A stretch of DNA of 64,000 nucleotides, taken from positions 682,001 to 746,000 of the forward strand of contig NZ_VIWT01000001.1 in assembly GCF_007829815.1 (NCBI RefSeq). The letters are read 5' to 3'. The position numbers were made by a program, and so were the translations under genes. Shown here piece after piece: positions 16,345-25,542 of this stretch. The notes beneath the pieces were generated by a model. It saw nothing but the letters and a program-made list of their open reading frames with translations. It was not told the DNA's origin and made no database searches. The stretch's first letter is position 1, and the number at the start of each line of letters is the position of its first letter. The stretch comes from Kitasatospora viridis (GTDB lineage Bacteria; Actinomycetota; Actinomycetes; Streptomycetales; Streptomycetaceae).

Positions 16345-16741
16345 GGCGGTATCGTCCTCCCGTTTCTCGGCCCGTCCGCGGCTCGGATTCCCGGCACGGC
16401 CGCGGCTCGGACGAGCTCCACTCTGTCCGGCGGGCGCCGCGCGGCGCCAAGGGTTTTCGGACTCCCGTGCCGATCCGGACGGGGCGCGAGCCGCTCCAGG
16501 GGGCGCGTGTGGCGGGCGCGCGCCGGTGGTGCGCAACGGCTGCCGGGAGTGCGGCGCAGTCACGTGATCCCATGGTGATCAGGGCGGAGCTGCCGCCTGC
16601 CACGGGGGCCCCCGGATCGGCCGGGACGCGTTCCCCAAGCCGCTGGACGGCGGCTTCGCCGCGCTGCTAGACCGAGTGGTGCCTGGCTGATCGACGCATT
16701 CCGCCGCCACCGCCGCCACTAGCCGACCTTGGACGGACCGC
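16345..16741. other. Divergent intergenic region, 397 bp
   Basis: This G+C-rich region lies between the divergent RNA ligase and terpene synthase genes. It presumably carries both promoters. No RNA, repeat or credible small gene was found. The open frames here are composition artefacts. Confidence 0.45.
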
Positions 16742-17848
16742 ATGACCGTGACGACCATCCCGACCGGCCCGACCGGACTGGGCACCAGCTCCATTCGGCC
16801 CCGCAGCGCCTCCGGCACCACCAGCACCGGCGCTGCCAGTACCGGCAACCAGGAGCAGCCCGTCCGCCCGATCCCCAGCCTCTACCACCACCCCGTGCCC
16901 GAGCCGGAGCCCGCGCTGGTGGCCGAGGTGGACCGCCGGACCAAGGAGTGGGCGGTGCACGAGGTGGACCTCTACCCGCCGGAGTGGGAGGACGACTTCG
17001 AGGCCTTCGGCACCGGCCGCTCGGTCTGCCTGGCCTATCCGGAGGCGGGCGGCCTGGACCACCTGGAGGCGGCGGCCAAGCTGCTGGTCGCGGAGAACGC
17101 GGTGGACGACTGCTACTGCGAGGACCACGGCGGCTCGCCGCACGGCCTGGGCTCCCGGCTGCTGATGGCCCACTCCGCGCTGGAGCGCCCGTACGCCGTG
17201 GTGCCCTACGAGCAGCAGTGGCAGGACCAGCTGCAGAGCGAACCGCCGTGCCGCGCCTACCAGTCGGCGATGCAGGCGTTCGACGCACTGACCGCCGACC
17301 AGATCCGCAACCGGGAGATCCACGACCTGGCCCGGCTGCACCTGGGCTACCTGGCCGAGGCCGCCTGGTCGATCGACGAGGTGGTGCCGACCGTCCCCGA
17401 GTACCTGATGACCCGTCAGTACAACAGCTTCCGGCCCTGCCTGACCATCGTCGACGCGATCGGCGGCTACGTGCTGCCGGCCGACCTGCACGACCACCCG
17501 AAGATGCAGCAGGTGTTCGCGCTGGCGGCGCTGGCCAGCACCCTGGTCAACGACATCTACTCCTACACCAAGGAGCTGCGCACCCCGCGCCCGCACGTCA
17601 ACCTGCCGACCGTGCTGCGGCACCACGAGGGGCTGTCGGAGGAGGCGGCCTACTTCAAGGCGATCGAGATCCACAACGACGTGATGCACCGGTTCGAGTC
17701 CGAATCCGCCTCCTGCGCCGCCGAGTTGCCGAATCCGCTGACCGTCCGCTTCCTGCGCGACGTGGCGGCCTGGGTGGACGGCAACCACTGGTGGCACGCG
17801 ACCAACACCCGGCGGTACACCCTGCCGGGCTTCGTCCCCGCCGAGTAG
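16742..17848 (+). CDS. 2-Methylisoborneol-synthase-like terpene cyclase
   Basis: A 368-residue class I terpene synthase. The first ~45 residues are a disordered Pro/Ser/Thr tail, as in 2-methylisoborneol synthases, which act on 2-methyl-GPP. The aspartate motif is DDCYCED (residues 122-128) and the second metal motif NDIYSYTKE (270-278). All Mg ligands are present. Known clusters pair this enzyme with a GPP C-methyltransferase and often a family 2 encapsulin shell gene. Neither is next to it here, so the substrate may be made elsewhere or may differ. A strong terminator follows. Confidence 0.82.
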   Translation: MTVTTIPTGPTGLGTSSIRPRSASGTTSTGAASTGNQEQPVRPIPSLYHHPVPEPEPALVAEVDRRTKEWAVHEVDLYPPEWEDDFEAFGTGRSVCLAYPEAGGLDHLEAAAKLLVAENAVDDCYCEDHGGSPHGLGSRLLMAHSALERPYAVVPYEQQWQDQLQSEPPCRAYQSAMQAFDALTADQIRNREIHDLARLHLGYLAEAAWSIDEVVPTVPEYLMTRQYNSFRPCLTIVDAIGGYVLPADLHDHPKMQQVFALAALASTLVNDIYSYTKELRTPRPHVNLPTVLRHHEGLSEEAAYFKAIEIHNDVMHRFESESASCAAELPNPLTVRFLRDVAAWVDGNHWWHATNTRRYTLPGFVPAE

Positions 17849-17871
17849 CCCACGCCGAGTGACCCGTGTGA

Positions 17872-17898
17872 CTGAGGCTCCCGTTGCGGGAGCCTCAG
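17872..17898. terminator. Bidirectional terminator between terpene synthase and MFS genes
   Basis: A perfect 11-bp stem CTGAGGCTCCC/GGGAGCCTCAG encloses the loop GTTGC. It overlaps the stop codon of the convergent MFS gene. Confidence 0.85.
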
Positions 17899-19382
17899 CC
17901 GTGCCGGATCCGCTGCGCCGCCCGGGCGTTGGCGGCCAGCAGGCCGGTGACCAGCAGCACCAGGGCGATGTCGATCGCCGCACAGGTCGCCATCGCGTCC
18001 GCGAAGTCCGCCTCGGCGGCCGGCGCCCCGGCCGCCGGGGCGGCGCCGGCGATCGCGAAGAAGAGCGCGCCGACCAGCGAGACGCCGGCCGAACTGCCGA
18101 ACTGCTGGGCGGTGTTCAGCACCCCGGCGGCCGTGCCGGCCTGCTCCGGCCGGACCCCGATCATCGCCGCCCCGATCAACTGCGGCAGCACCGCGCCGTT
18201 GCCCGCGCCGGCCAGCATCACGGCGAGCACCAGGCCCGGCGTCGGCGTCCCGGTCCCGAAGGCCAGCAGCTGGACCACCAGCAGGAGCAGCCCGAGGACG
18301 GTGACCACCCCGCCGGCCACCACCACCCGCAGCCCGTGCCGGCGCACCAGCCGGGCGGCGAGCAGCGCGCTGCCGGAGAACATCACGGCGCTGCAGGTGA
18401 CGATCAGTCCGGCGGCCAGCGGCGAGTGGCCCCGGCCGAGCTGGAGGAACTGGGAGAAGGCGAACATGAAGCCCGCGAAGTAGGCCAGGAAGGCGGCCCC
18501 GGCGGCCACCCCGTAGCGGTAGCTGGGCACGGTGAAGAGCGTCAGGTCCAGCACCGGGCTGCCGCCCCGGTCGCGCTGCACCCGCTGCCAGTGGAGCGTG
18601 GCCACACCCACCGGCAGGGCCGCGGCCAGGCAGAGCCACCCCCAGAGCGGCCACCCCTCGCCGTTGCCCACCGAGAGCGGCAGCAGCACCAGCGCGACCG
18701 TGCCGGCGATGCCGAGCGCCCCGAGCGGGTCGAGCCGCCGGCGCCGGGACGGCCGGTCGGCCGGCAGCAGCCGCACGGCGAACGCCAGTGCGAGGGCCGC
18801 CACCACCAGGTTGACCAGGAAGATCACCCGCCAGCCGAGCCCGAACAGGTTGACGTCGAGCATCAGCGCGCCGAGCACGTTGGCCGAGACCGAACCGAGC
18901 CCGCCGGCCACGCCGAACCAGGCCAGCGCCCCGGGCCGCCGGTCGGGCGGGAAGACGGCGGTGATGGTGGCCAGCACCTGGGGGACCATCAGCGCCCCGG
19001 TCAGGCCTTGCAGCATCCTGGCCGCGACCAGTTCGCCCGGGCTGCGGGCGACTCCGCAGAGCAGCGAGGCGAGCGCGAAGGCCACCATGCCGATCAGGTA
19101 GAGCCGGCGGTGGCCGTACAGATCACCCAGTCGGCCGCCGGTGATCAGCCCACTGGCGTAGGCGAAGGCGTAGCCCGCGACGACCAGCTCCAGCATCACC
19201 GGCCCGGCGTGCAGTTCCCGGGCGATCGACGGGGTGGCCACGTTGACCACGAAGAAGTCGAACTGCGCCATGAACATCGCCACCAGCAGCACGGCCAGCA
19301 CGGCCCCGCGGCGGGTCGGCGGCCCGGCGGCCGGGCCGGCGGGTGCGGGTGGCGCGGGTGATGACGCCTGGGTGTCGCTCAT
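17895..19382 (-). CDS. MFS drug exporter, DHA2 (14-TM) family
   Basis: A 495-residue proton-driven exporter. It begins with a short Pro/Ala-rich cytosolic tail, then about 14 hydrophobic segments. The family motifs appear near the start: DFFVVNVATPSIARELH in TM1, GRLGDLYGHRRLY (motif A), and ARMLQGLTGALMVPQ (motif B/C region). Start ATG 19382 has GGAGG 11 bases upstream. It stands alone between the terpene synthase and cupin genes, so the substrate is unknown. It is the only obvious small-molecule exporter in the window, but lies outside the NRPS cluster. Confidence 0.88.
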   Translation of the reverse strand: MSDTQASSPAPPAPAGPAAGPPTRRGAVLAVLLVAMFMAQFDFFVVNVATPSIARELHAGPVMLELVVAGYAFAYASGLITGGRLGDLYGHRRLYLIGMVAFALASLLCGVARSPGELVAARMLQGLTGALMVPQVLATITAVFPPDRRPGALAWFGVAGGLGSVSANVLGALMLDVNLFGLGWRVIFLVNLVVAALALAFAVRLLPADRPSRRRRLDPLGALGIAGTVALVLLPLSVGNGEGWPLWGWLCLAAALPVGVATLHWQRVQRDRGGSPVLDLTLFTVPSYRYGVAAGAAFLAYFAGFMFAFSQFLQLGRGHSPLAAGLIVTCSAVMFSGSALLAARLVRRHGLRVVVAGGVVTVLGLLLLVVQLLAFGTGTPTPGLVLAVMLAGAGNGAVLPQLIGAAMIGVRPEQAGTAAGVLNTAQQFGSSAGVSLVGALFFAIAGAAPAAGAPAAEADFADAMATCAAIDIALVLLVTGLLAANARAAQRIRHG

Positions 19383-19574
19383 GCTGCTGTGGTCCTCCGG
19401 GCGAGCACGGGAAGTCGGTGGACCCACCTTGGCGCGTTGGGAACTTGTTCGCTCAACATGTCGGTTGACTGATCGTCAGGCGAACGGATGAACTTCCGGG
19501 ACCACGCGACCGGACACCCCCGGTACCGACCGCCGGTCAGACCGCCGGTCAGGCTGCCGGTGCCGACCGCCGGG

Positions 19575-20249
19575 TCAGGCAGCGCCGACCGGCTGGTGCA
19601 CGAAGAGCACCGTGCAGCCCGTCCGGCTGACGGTGCGGTGCTCGATCGGGTACGGGTAGTCGATGAAGTCGCCGCGGCCGTGCCGCGCGAGCTGCCGGGT
19701 GCCGTCGGGCAGGAACAGCTCGTCCTCGGCCTCGCCGTCGAGCACCAGGGTGCGGTGCGCGCAGTGGTGCGGGTGGCGCGGCGTGCTGGAGCCGGGCTCG
19801 AACCAGCTGAGGCCGACCACCCGGGCGTCGGAGTCCGCGTGGTGCAGCGGGCGGTACCACTGGCCGGGGCCGTTCGGCTGCCAGTGGTCGGGGGCCAGCA
19901 CGTCCTCGGCGGGCCCGCCCAGCCGCCGCCCCGCGAGCACCAGGGCGAGCGCGCCCGCCGCGCCGGCGCGCAGCGCGGTGTGGTCCGGAGTGAGGGCGGC
20001 GTACGTTCCCTTGCGGGGCCGGCGGTCGCCGAGCTCCAACTCGCCGTCCAGCACCAGCACCCGGCGCTCACCGTCGGCCGTCGGACTGATCCCGACCCGC
20101 GGCGCGAACCGCAGCAGGGTGAACGAGTCGCCCTGCTGCGGCTGTTGGGACAGCAGTTCCTTGCGCCACACCCCGGGGACCGGCGTCCCGTCCGCGCCGT
20201 GGGTCGGGGACCAGTGGGCGGGGCCGAAGGTCGCGCGGTGATTGGGCAT
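19575..20249 (-). CDS. Double-cupin protein (ChrR-like)
   Basis: A 224-residue soluble protein with two cupin-like halves. The first half contains RVGISPTADGERRVLVLDGELELG. The second has the metal-ligand pattern PRHPHHCAHRTLVLDGEAED, with a histidine cluster and glutamate. Such proteins can be dioxygenases, isomerases or zinc-sensing ChrR-like domains; the sequence does not decide among these. ATG 20249 is preceded by GAGGAG. It is followed at 19383-19574 by a gap with no features, and preceded closely by the broken membrane gene. Confidence 0.7.
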   Translation of the reverse strand: MPNHRATFGPAHWSPTHGADGTPVPGVWRKELLSQQPQQGDSFTLLRFAPRVGISPTADGERRVLVLDGELELGDRRPRKGTYAALTPDHTALRAGAAGALALVLAGRRLGGPAEDVLAPDHWQPNGPGQWYRPLHHADSDARVVGLSWFEPGSSTPRHPHHCAHRTLVLDGEAEDELFLPDGTRQLARHGRGDFIDYPYPIEHRTVSRTGCTVLFVHQPVGAA

Positions 20250-20279
20250 GCTGCTCCTCGGGATCGGCGGCACTCTCCC

Positions 20280-20815
20280 TCAATGGGTGCCCTGAGCAGC
20301 GTGCTTGACACCTGCCGGGTGCAGCCGCCGGCGGAAGTAGGCGTAGGTCAGCGCCAGTTCGATCGGCCCCCAGAGCATCACCGGGCCGATGCAGAGGTGC
20401 GCCAGCAGCCGCCAACCGCCGCTGCTGAACGGCGCCTCGTGGAAGCCCGCGACGCCGAACCAGGCGAGCGGCATCGGGTCCCAGAGCGCCAGCAGGCCCA
20501 GCCCGCCCAGGGTGGCCGGGACGATCGCGGCGAGCGGCGGTACCCGCCGATCACCGGCACCCAGCCCGGCACCACCTCGCCCCACCCGCTGACCAGGCCC
20601 GTGCAGAGCAGCGCCAACGCCTCGGTGAGCACGCTGAGTCCGAGCACGTAGGCCGGCCCCCAGGCGGGGAGCGGGGTGGACTGGACGGTGCCCATGGTGA
20701 AGCCGAGGGCGAACGGGAGGCGCCAGAGGCAGTGCGGCAGGACGACGAAGGGGAGGGCTTTCGCGAGGCCGCCGGCCCAGCGCGGGACGGGGTGTTCGGT
20801 GGTGGTTGTCGGCAT
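20280..20815 (-). pseudogene. Frameshifted four-TM membrane protein
   Basis: The coding sense is split between two frames. Codons from ATG 20815 encode two membrane segments and reach GWVPVIGG near 20550. The remainder (VPPLAAIVPATLGGLGLLALW, then the last segment ending TYAYF) lies in another frame that stops at 20280. Joining them near 20540-20552 gives one plausible protein of about 178 residues with four membrane segments. A small indel in the GGCGG-rich stretch would explain this. It may be real decay or a sequencing error. The function is unknown. Confidence 0.7.
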
Positions 20816-20933
20816 GGGTCAACGGTGGCCCGGCGGGCCCTGACGGTGCGTCGGCTGGGCGGACGATCACCCTCCCCCGCGCGAGGGAGGCCACGCCGAC
20901 CGCTCAGGTCAGCAGCCCTCAAGACAGCAGCCC

Positions 20934-21908
20934 TCAGGGCAGCAGCAGGATCCGGCCCAGGTTGGCGCGCTCCTCCAACTGCCGGTGGGCCTCGACGGCT
21001 TCGGTGAGCGGGAGTTCGGCGTGCACGGCGGCGCGCAGCCGGCCGGCGGCGAAGTGCGCGGTGGTCTCCTCGACGTCCCGGCGGGCCAGGTCGGGGCGGG
21101 CCGCGCGCCAGGCGAGCAGCGAGTAGCCGGTGACCTGCTTGAGCCCGAACAGCCGGGTCACCGGGATCGCCGCCAACTCGCTGCTCGCGGCGCCGTAGAC
21201 CACCAGCCGCCCGAGCGGGGCGAGCAGGTCGAGGCTGCGCAGCAGCACCTCGCCGCCGACCGAGTCGAGCACCAGGTCCACCCCGCCGGGAGCGGCCTCG
21301 CGCACCTGCTCGGGCCAGTCCTCCTCGGTGTAGTCGACCGCGTGGTCGGCGCCGAGCGAGCGGGCGAAGTCGAGCTTGGCCGCCGAGCCCGCGGTCGCGA
21401 TCACGGTGCCCGCGCCGAGCAACTTGGCCAACTGCACGGCCAGGTGGCCGATGCCGCCCGCGGCGGCGTGCACCAGCACGGTGTCGCCGGTCTCGACCCG
21501 CCCGAGCCGCAGCGCGCCGAGCGCCACCGGCCCGCCGAGCGGGAGCATGCTGGCCGCGCCGAGGTCGAGCCCGTCCGGCACCTCGGCCAGCCAGGCGGCG
21601 TCGGCGATCACGTAGTCGGCGAAGGCGTCCTCGACCAGGGCGGCGACCCGGCGGCCGACCAGCGACCCGTCCCCGCCCTCGCCGACCGACTCGACGGTGC
21701 CGACCACGTCGCCGGTGAGCACGGCGGGCAGGTCGCGGTGGAAGAGCGGGCCGCTCTCGGGGCCGCGCCGGAGCTTGGTGTCGACGAAGTTGGCCCCGAT
21801 CGCCTCGGTGCGGATCAGCACCTGGCCCGCCGCCGGGGAGGGGATCCCGGTCTCCTCCAGGGTCAGGACCTCGGGTCCGCCGTACTCGTGGTACCGAACA
21901 CGTCGCAT
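20934..21908 (-). CDS. Zinc-independent quinone oxidoreductase (MDR superfamily)
   Basis: A 324-residue NADPH-dependent reductase of the quinone oxidoreductase branch of medium-chain dehydrogenases. It starts YHEYGGPEVLTLEE, has the GroES-like half with GDVVGTVESVG, and the cofactor fold AAAGGIGHLAVQLAKLLGA. It ends with the typical NLGRILLLP. The zinc-ligand cysteines of alcohol dehydrogenases are absent. ATG 21908 has GGAGG five bases before it. It is divergent from a TetR gene and shares a promoter region with two operator-like repeats, so it is the probable target of that repressor. Confidence 0.87.
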   Translation of the reverse strand: MRRVRYHEYGGPEVLTLEETGIPSPAAGQVLIRTEAIGANFVDTKLRRGPESGPLFHRDLPAVLTGDVVGTVESVGEGGDGSLVGRRVAALVEDAFADYVIADAAWLAEVPDGLDLGAASMLPLGGPVALGALRLGRVETGDTVLVHAAAGGIGHLAVQLAKLLGAGTVIATAGSAAKLDFARSLGADHAVDYTEEDWPEQVREAAPGGVDLVLDSVGGEVLLRSLDLLAPLGRLVVYGAASSELAAIPVTRLFGLKQVTGYSLLAWRAARPDLARRDVEETTAHFAAGRLRAAVHAELPLTEAVEAHRQLEERANLGRILLLP

Positions 21909-21953
21909 GGTGTCCTCCATGGTGGTGCTGCTGGTGGTGCTGCCGACGGATAA

Positions 21954-22005
21954 ACTGGACCGGCGGTCAGCTTTCACTCGGACCGTACTGGACCGCTGGT
22001 CCAGT
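21954..22005. promoter_or_regulatory. Two TetR-type operators in the reductase/TetR divergent promoter
   Basis: A perfect operator ACTGGACC-GCT-GGTCCAGT lies at 21987-22005. A weaker copy starts with the same ACTGGACC at 21954-21961, followed by GGC and the partial arm GGTCAG. The 33-bp spacing places both on nearly the same DNA face. They sit between ATG 21908 and ATG 22035, where a repressor would block both promoters. Confidence 0.75.
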
Positions 22006-22034
22006 TGTCCACGCCACGAGCCGCGAGGAACCCG

Positions 22035-22661
22035 ATGACCGGAAGCAGCCCCACCGACGGCAGCCCCACCCCGCTCAAGCGCGAACGGGCCGACGCCGCC
22101 CGCAACCGGCGCGCGATCCTGCGGGCGACCGAGGAACTGCTGGCCGTCCACCGCCCCGAGCAGATCTCCATGGAGCAGGTCGCGGCGGCGGCGGGCGTGG
22201 GCAAGGGCACCGTCTTCCACCGCTTCGGCAACCGGATGGGCCTGATGATCGCGCTGATGCAGGAGCGGGCCGCCGACCTCGGCGAGCAGGTGCTCGACGG
22301 ACCGCCGCCGCTCGGCCCCGGCGCACCGCCGCGCGAGCGCGCACTCGCCTTCCTGGACGCCCTGGTGGACGTCGTCGCACGGAACAAGAGCCTGCTCGCC
22401 GCACTCGGCCACGCCGCCTCCAGCACCCCGCACCCGCACGACGAGCACCCGCGCGGCGCCCACCCGACCTACCTGGCCTGGCACTCCCACCTGAGCACAC
22501 TGATCGGCGAGGCCCGCCCGGAGCTGGACGGCGCGGCGGTGGCCCACGTGCTGCTCGCCGGCCTGAACAGCGATCCGATCCTGCTCCTGCTGGAGCGGGG
22601 CGAGTCGGACCGGCTGGCCGGGGCGCTGCGCGAGCTGGCGACTAGGCTGCTGGACGGTTGA
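22035..22661 (+). CDS. TetR/AcrR family repressor
   Basis: A 208-residue regulator. The N-terminal helix-turn-helix reads RRAILRATEELLAV followed by SMEQVAAAAGVGKGTVFHRFGNR. The C-terminal ligand domain is unassigned. ATG 22035 with GCGAGGA upstream is preferred to GTG 22005, which lies inside the operator. It probably represses itself and the divergent quinone reductase. It lies 345 bp before the biosynthetic cluster, on the same strand, but its operators point to the reductase. Confidence 0.87.
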   Translation: MTGSSPTDGSPTPLKRERADAARNRRAILRATEELLAVHRPEQISMEQVAAAAGVGKGTVFHRFGNRMGLMIALMQERAADLGEQVLDGPPPLGPGAPPRERALAFLDALVDVVARNKSLLAALGHAASSTPHPHDEHPRGAHPTYLAWHSHLSTLIGEARPELDGAAVAHVLLAGLNSDPILLLLERGESDRLAGALRELATRLLDG

Positions 22662-23005
22662 ACTGACGCAGCATCAGGAAGACACCTGATTACCCGTCAG
22701 GACGCCGGAAAACCTCACCGCTCCGATGATCACCCCAACGGGTGATTCGTCGTTCCGGTACCACCAATCCCCCGAACGCACGAGCCCCTTGCAGCCCAAG
22801 GGTCGGTCGCCGACGGACGGTTGTCGCGGGGCCGCGAAGTACACCAGCCAGTAGCCCGGAATTGCTACCTTCACTTCGCACCGAGCAGCACCGAGCAGCA
22901 CCACGCACCACCGTGCACCGCTGAGCACCACCGAGCGCCGCTGCGCTCCACCGCCCCAGCCACCCGACCCCACCGCATCGCCGCGCGGCGAGGATTTGGC
23001 CTGCC
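22662..23005 (+). promoter_or_regulatory. Leader/promoter region of the starter-unit operon with 10-bp periodic repeat
   Basis: This 344-bp region has no gene. From 22881 to about 22960 the sequence follows a degenerate 10-base period: CCGAGCAGCA twice, then variants such as CCACGCACCA and CTGAGCACCA. A short inverted pair GTAGC/GCTAC lies just upstream of it. The likely ribosome site for the 23006 gene is GAGGA at 22988-22992. Confidence 0.5.
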
Positions 23006-24652
23006 ATGAGCTTCCTGTGGTTCACCGACATCCTGCAGAAGTACGAGGAGGACGACGCACCCGCCCACGAGTACCTCGCCCCGGACGGCAGTTGGACCAC
23101 CCTGACCCGCCGCCAACTCCTCACCGAGACCCGCACGGCCGCCGCCGCCCTCACCGGGGCGGGCCTGCGCCCCGGCGACCGGGTCGCCCTGGTGGCCGGT
23201 GACCCCCGGCCGTTCGTCCCCGCCTTCCTGGGCGCGCTCTGGGCCGGCCTGGTGCCGGTGCCGATCGCGCCGCCGCCGCTGCTCGGCCGGGGCGACGCCT
23301 GGGCCGAGCTGCTGGACACCGTCGTCACGGCCGCCGAGCCGAGGCTGCTCTGCCTCGACGCGGCCCAGCGCGACCAGGTCCGGGCCCCGATCCCGGTCAC
23401 CGCCTACCAGGAGCTGGCCGACGCGCTGCCCGACGGCCGCGACCCGCTCCCCGCCGACCCCGAGCGGATCGCCTACCTCCAGTTCAGCAGCGGCAGCACG
23501 GCCCGGCCCCGGGCGGTGGCCGCGCGGGCCGGGGCGGTGCTGGCCAACGCCACCGCGATCGTCCACCAGGGCCTGGCCGTCGATCCGGCCGCCGACCGGG
23601 CGCTCTCCTGGCTGCCGCTGCACCACGACATGGGCCTGGTCGGCTTCCTGTTCGCCCCGCTGACCGTCGGCCTCCCGGTGAGCTACCTGCCCACCAACGC
23701 CTTCGTGCGCGACCCGGGCAGCTGGCTGCGGGCGATGTCCGAGCGGAGCGCGACCATCACCTTCGCGCCGAACTTCGCCTTCGCGCTGGCCGCCCGGCGC
23801 GCCACCCCCGAGCGGGTCGCGGCCCTCGACCTGAGCCGGGTGCGGGCCGTCGGCTGCGGCGGCGAGCCGGTCAACCGCGAGGCGCTGCGCCGCTTCACCG
23901 AGGCGCACGCGCCGGCCGGCCTGCGCCCCGAGGCCGTGCTCCCCTGCTACGGGCTGGCCGAGTCCACCCTCGCCGTCACCTTCCACCCGCGCGGAACCCC
24001 CCTGACGGTTCGTCAGGTCTCCACCGCGGCCCTGGACCGGGGCACGGCCGAGCCGGCCGCGGACGGCGCCCCGAGCACCGAAGTGATCGGCTGCGGGCGG
24101 GTGTTCCGCGACCACGAGCTGACGGTGCGGGACGAGGACGGGCGCGAGCTGCCGGACCACGCCGTCGGCGAGCTCTGGGTGCGCGGCCCCTCGGCCGCCC
24201 GCGAGTACGTGGGCGACCCCGAGGCCACGGCCCGCACCTTCCGCCCCGACGGCTGGGTGCGCACCGGTGACCGCGGCTACCTGTCCGGCGGCGAACTCTT
24301 CGTCACCGGGCGGCAGAAGGACCTGCTGATCGTCCGGGGCCACAACACCGACCCGCAGCGGGTGGAGTGGCTCGTCGAGGCACTGCCGGGGGCGCGCCTG
24401 GGCGGGGTGGTGGCCTGCACCCGGCCGGCCGAGGAGACCGAGGAGCTGGTCGTGGTGGTCGAGTGCCGCACCAGCGCCGCCGCCGAACTGCCGGACCTGG
24501 TCCGGGCGGTGGTCGGTGAGCGGCTGGCCATGGCGGTGCACGACGTGGTGCCGGTCCGCCCCGGCAGCATCCCGAGGACGACCTCGGGCAAGCCGCGCCG
24601 GCAGGAGACCCGCCGGCGCTACCTGGAAGGTGAGTTGGCACGTGTCTGCTGA
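23006..24652 (+). CDS. Fatty acyl-AMP ligase (FAAL)
   Basis: A 548-residue adenylate-forming enzyme that activates a fatty acid as acyl-AMP and passes it to an acyl carrier protein. Motifs are the P-loop FSSGSTARPRAV (about residue 160), WLPLHHDMGLVG, and CYGLAESTLAVTF, which are FAAL-typical, then TGDRGYL and the hinge GRQKDLLIVRGHN. The C-terminal lysine motif appears as TTSGKPRR. It opens the starter operon. The probable partner is the ACP at 25543. The next gene overlaps it by 11 bp. Confidence 0.9.
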   Translation: MSFLWFTDILQKYEEDDAPAHEYLAPDGSWTTLTRRQLLTETRTAAAALTGAGLRPGDRVALVAGDPRPFVPAFLGALWAGLVPVPIAPPPLLGRGDAWAELLDTVVTAAEPRLLCLDAAQRDQVRAPIPVTAYQELADALPDGRDPLPADPERIAYLQFSSGSTARPRAVAARAGAVLANATAIVHQGLAVDPAADRALSWLPLHHDMGLVGFLFAPLTVGLPVSYLPTNAFVRDPGSWLRAMSERSATITFAPNFAFALAARRATPERVAALDLSRVRAVGCGGEPVNREALRRFTEAHAPAGLRPEAVLPCYGLAESTLAVTFHPRGTPLTVRQVSTAALDRGTAEPAADGAPSTEVIGCGRVFRDHELTVRDEDGRELPDHAVGELWVRGPSAAREYVGDPEATARTFRPDGWVRTGDRGYLSGGELFVTGRQKDLLIVRGHNTDPQRVEWLVEALPGARLGGVVACTRPAEETEELVVVVECRTSAAAELPDLVRAVVGERLAMAVHDVVPVRPGSIPRTTSGKPRRQETRRRYLEGELARVC

Positions 24653-25496
24653 CAGCAAGGCCGACGTCGCGGTCGCCTACGACGTCGACAACGAGTTCTT
24701 CCGGCTCTGGCTCGACGAGGGCATGAGCTACTCCTGCGGGGTCTGGGACCACACCGACGACCTGGACGAGGCGCAGGCCGCGAAGCTCGCCGTGATCCAC
24801 GAGTTCGCCGGGATCACCCCGAGCAGCCGGGTGCTGGACATCGGCTGCGGCTGGGGCGGCAACCTGGAGTCGATGGTCCGCGACCGGGGCGTTGCCCAGG
24901 CGCACGGCATCACGCTCTCCGAGGCCCAGTACGCCGAGGTGCTCCGCCGCGAGCTGCCCGGGGTGACCGCCGACTGCGTCGACTACCGTGACTACCAACC
25001 GGATTCACCGTTCGACGCGGTCACCTCGATCTGCATGATCGAGCACGTCTGCTCGGTGGACGACGTGCGCAGCGGGCGGGCGGGCGCCAAGTACCAGGAC
25101 TACTTCCGCCGGGCCCACGAGTGGACCCGCCCGGGCGCGCGGTTCGGCCTGCAGACCATCCTGCGCGACCGGATCCCCCGCAGCAGCGAGGCGATCCAGG
25201 AGCTCGCCTGGGCCAGCAACCACATCTTCCCCGGCGGCCTCGCGCCCCGGATCGAGGAGATCGTGGTCGCCTCGGCGCCCTACTGGGAGCTGATCCAGCT
25301 GCGCACCCGCCGGCTGGACTACCAGCGCACCTGCGCCGAGTGGCGCACCCGGCTGCGCCGGCACGAGGCGCTGATCCGCGAGCGCTGGAGCGACCAGCTC
25401 TTCGAGGACTACGACCGCTACCTGACCGCGTGCGTCAACGGCTTCGGCCGCCGGGAGATCTCGCTGGCGCAGTGGTCGCTGCGCCGGATCGACTGA
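24642..25496 (+). CDS. Cyclopropane-fatty-acid-synthase-type SAM methyltransferase
   Basis: A 284-residue methyltransferase of the CFA synthase/mycolic acid CmaA family. Signs are the early DNEFFRLWLDEGMSYSCG, the SAM loop VLDIGCGWGG, SICMIEHVC, and the late IFPGG region. It would add methyl or a methylene bridge to an acyl chain, here perhaps on an unsaturated acyl-ACP made by the neighbouring desaturase. GTG 24642 is chosen because GGAAGG lies 11 bases upstream and the protein starts at the family N-terminus. It overlaps the FAAL gene by 11 bp. Confidence 0.85.
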   Translation: MSADSKADVAVAYDVDNEFFRLWLDEGMSYSCGVWDHTDDLDEAQAAKLAVIHEFAGITPSSRVLDIGCGWGGNLESMVRDRGVAQAHGITLSEAQYAEVLRRELPGVTADCVDYRDYQPDSPFDAVTSICMIEHVCSVDDVRSGRAGAKYQDYFRRAHEWTRPGARFGLQTILRDRIPRSSEAIQELAWASNHIFPGGLAPRIEEIVVASAPYWELIQLRTRRLDYQRTCAEWRTRLRRHEALIRERWSDQLFEDYDRYLTACVNGFGRREISLAQWSLRRID

Positions 25497-25542
25497 CGCC
25501 CCCTTCATGCCCGCCCGCCCCCTCCCCACCAAGGATGATCCG

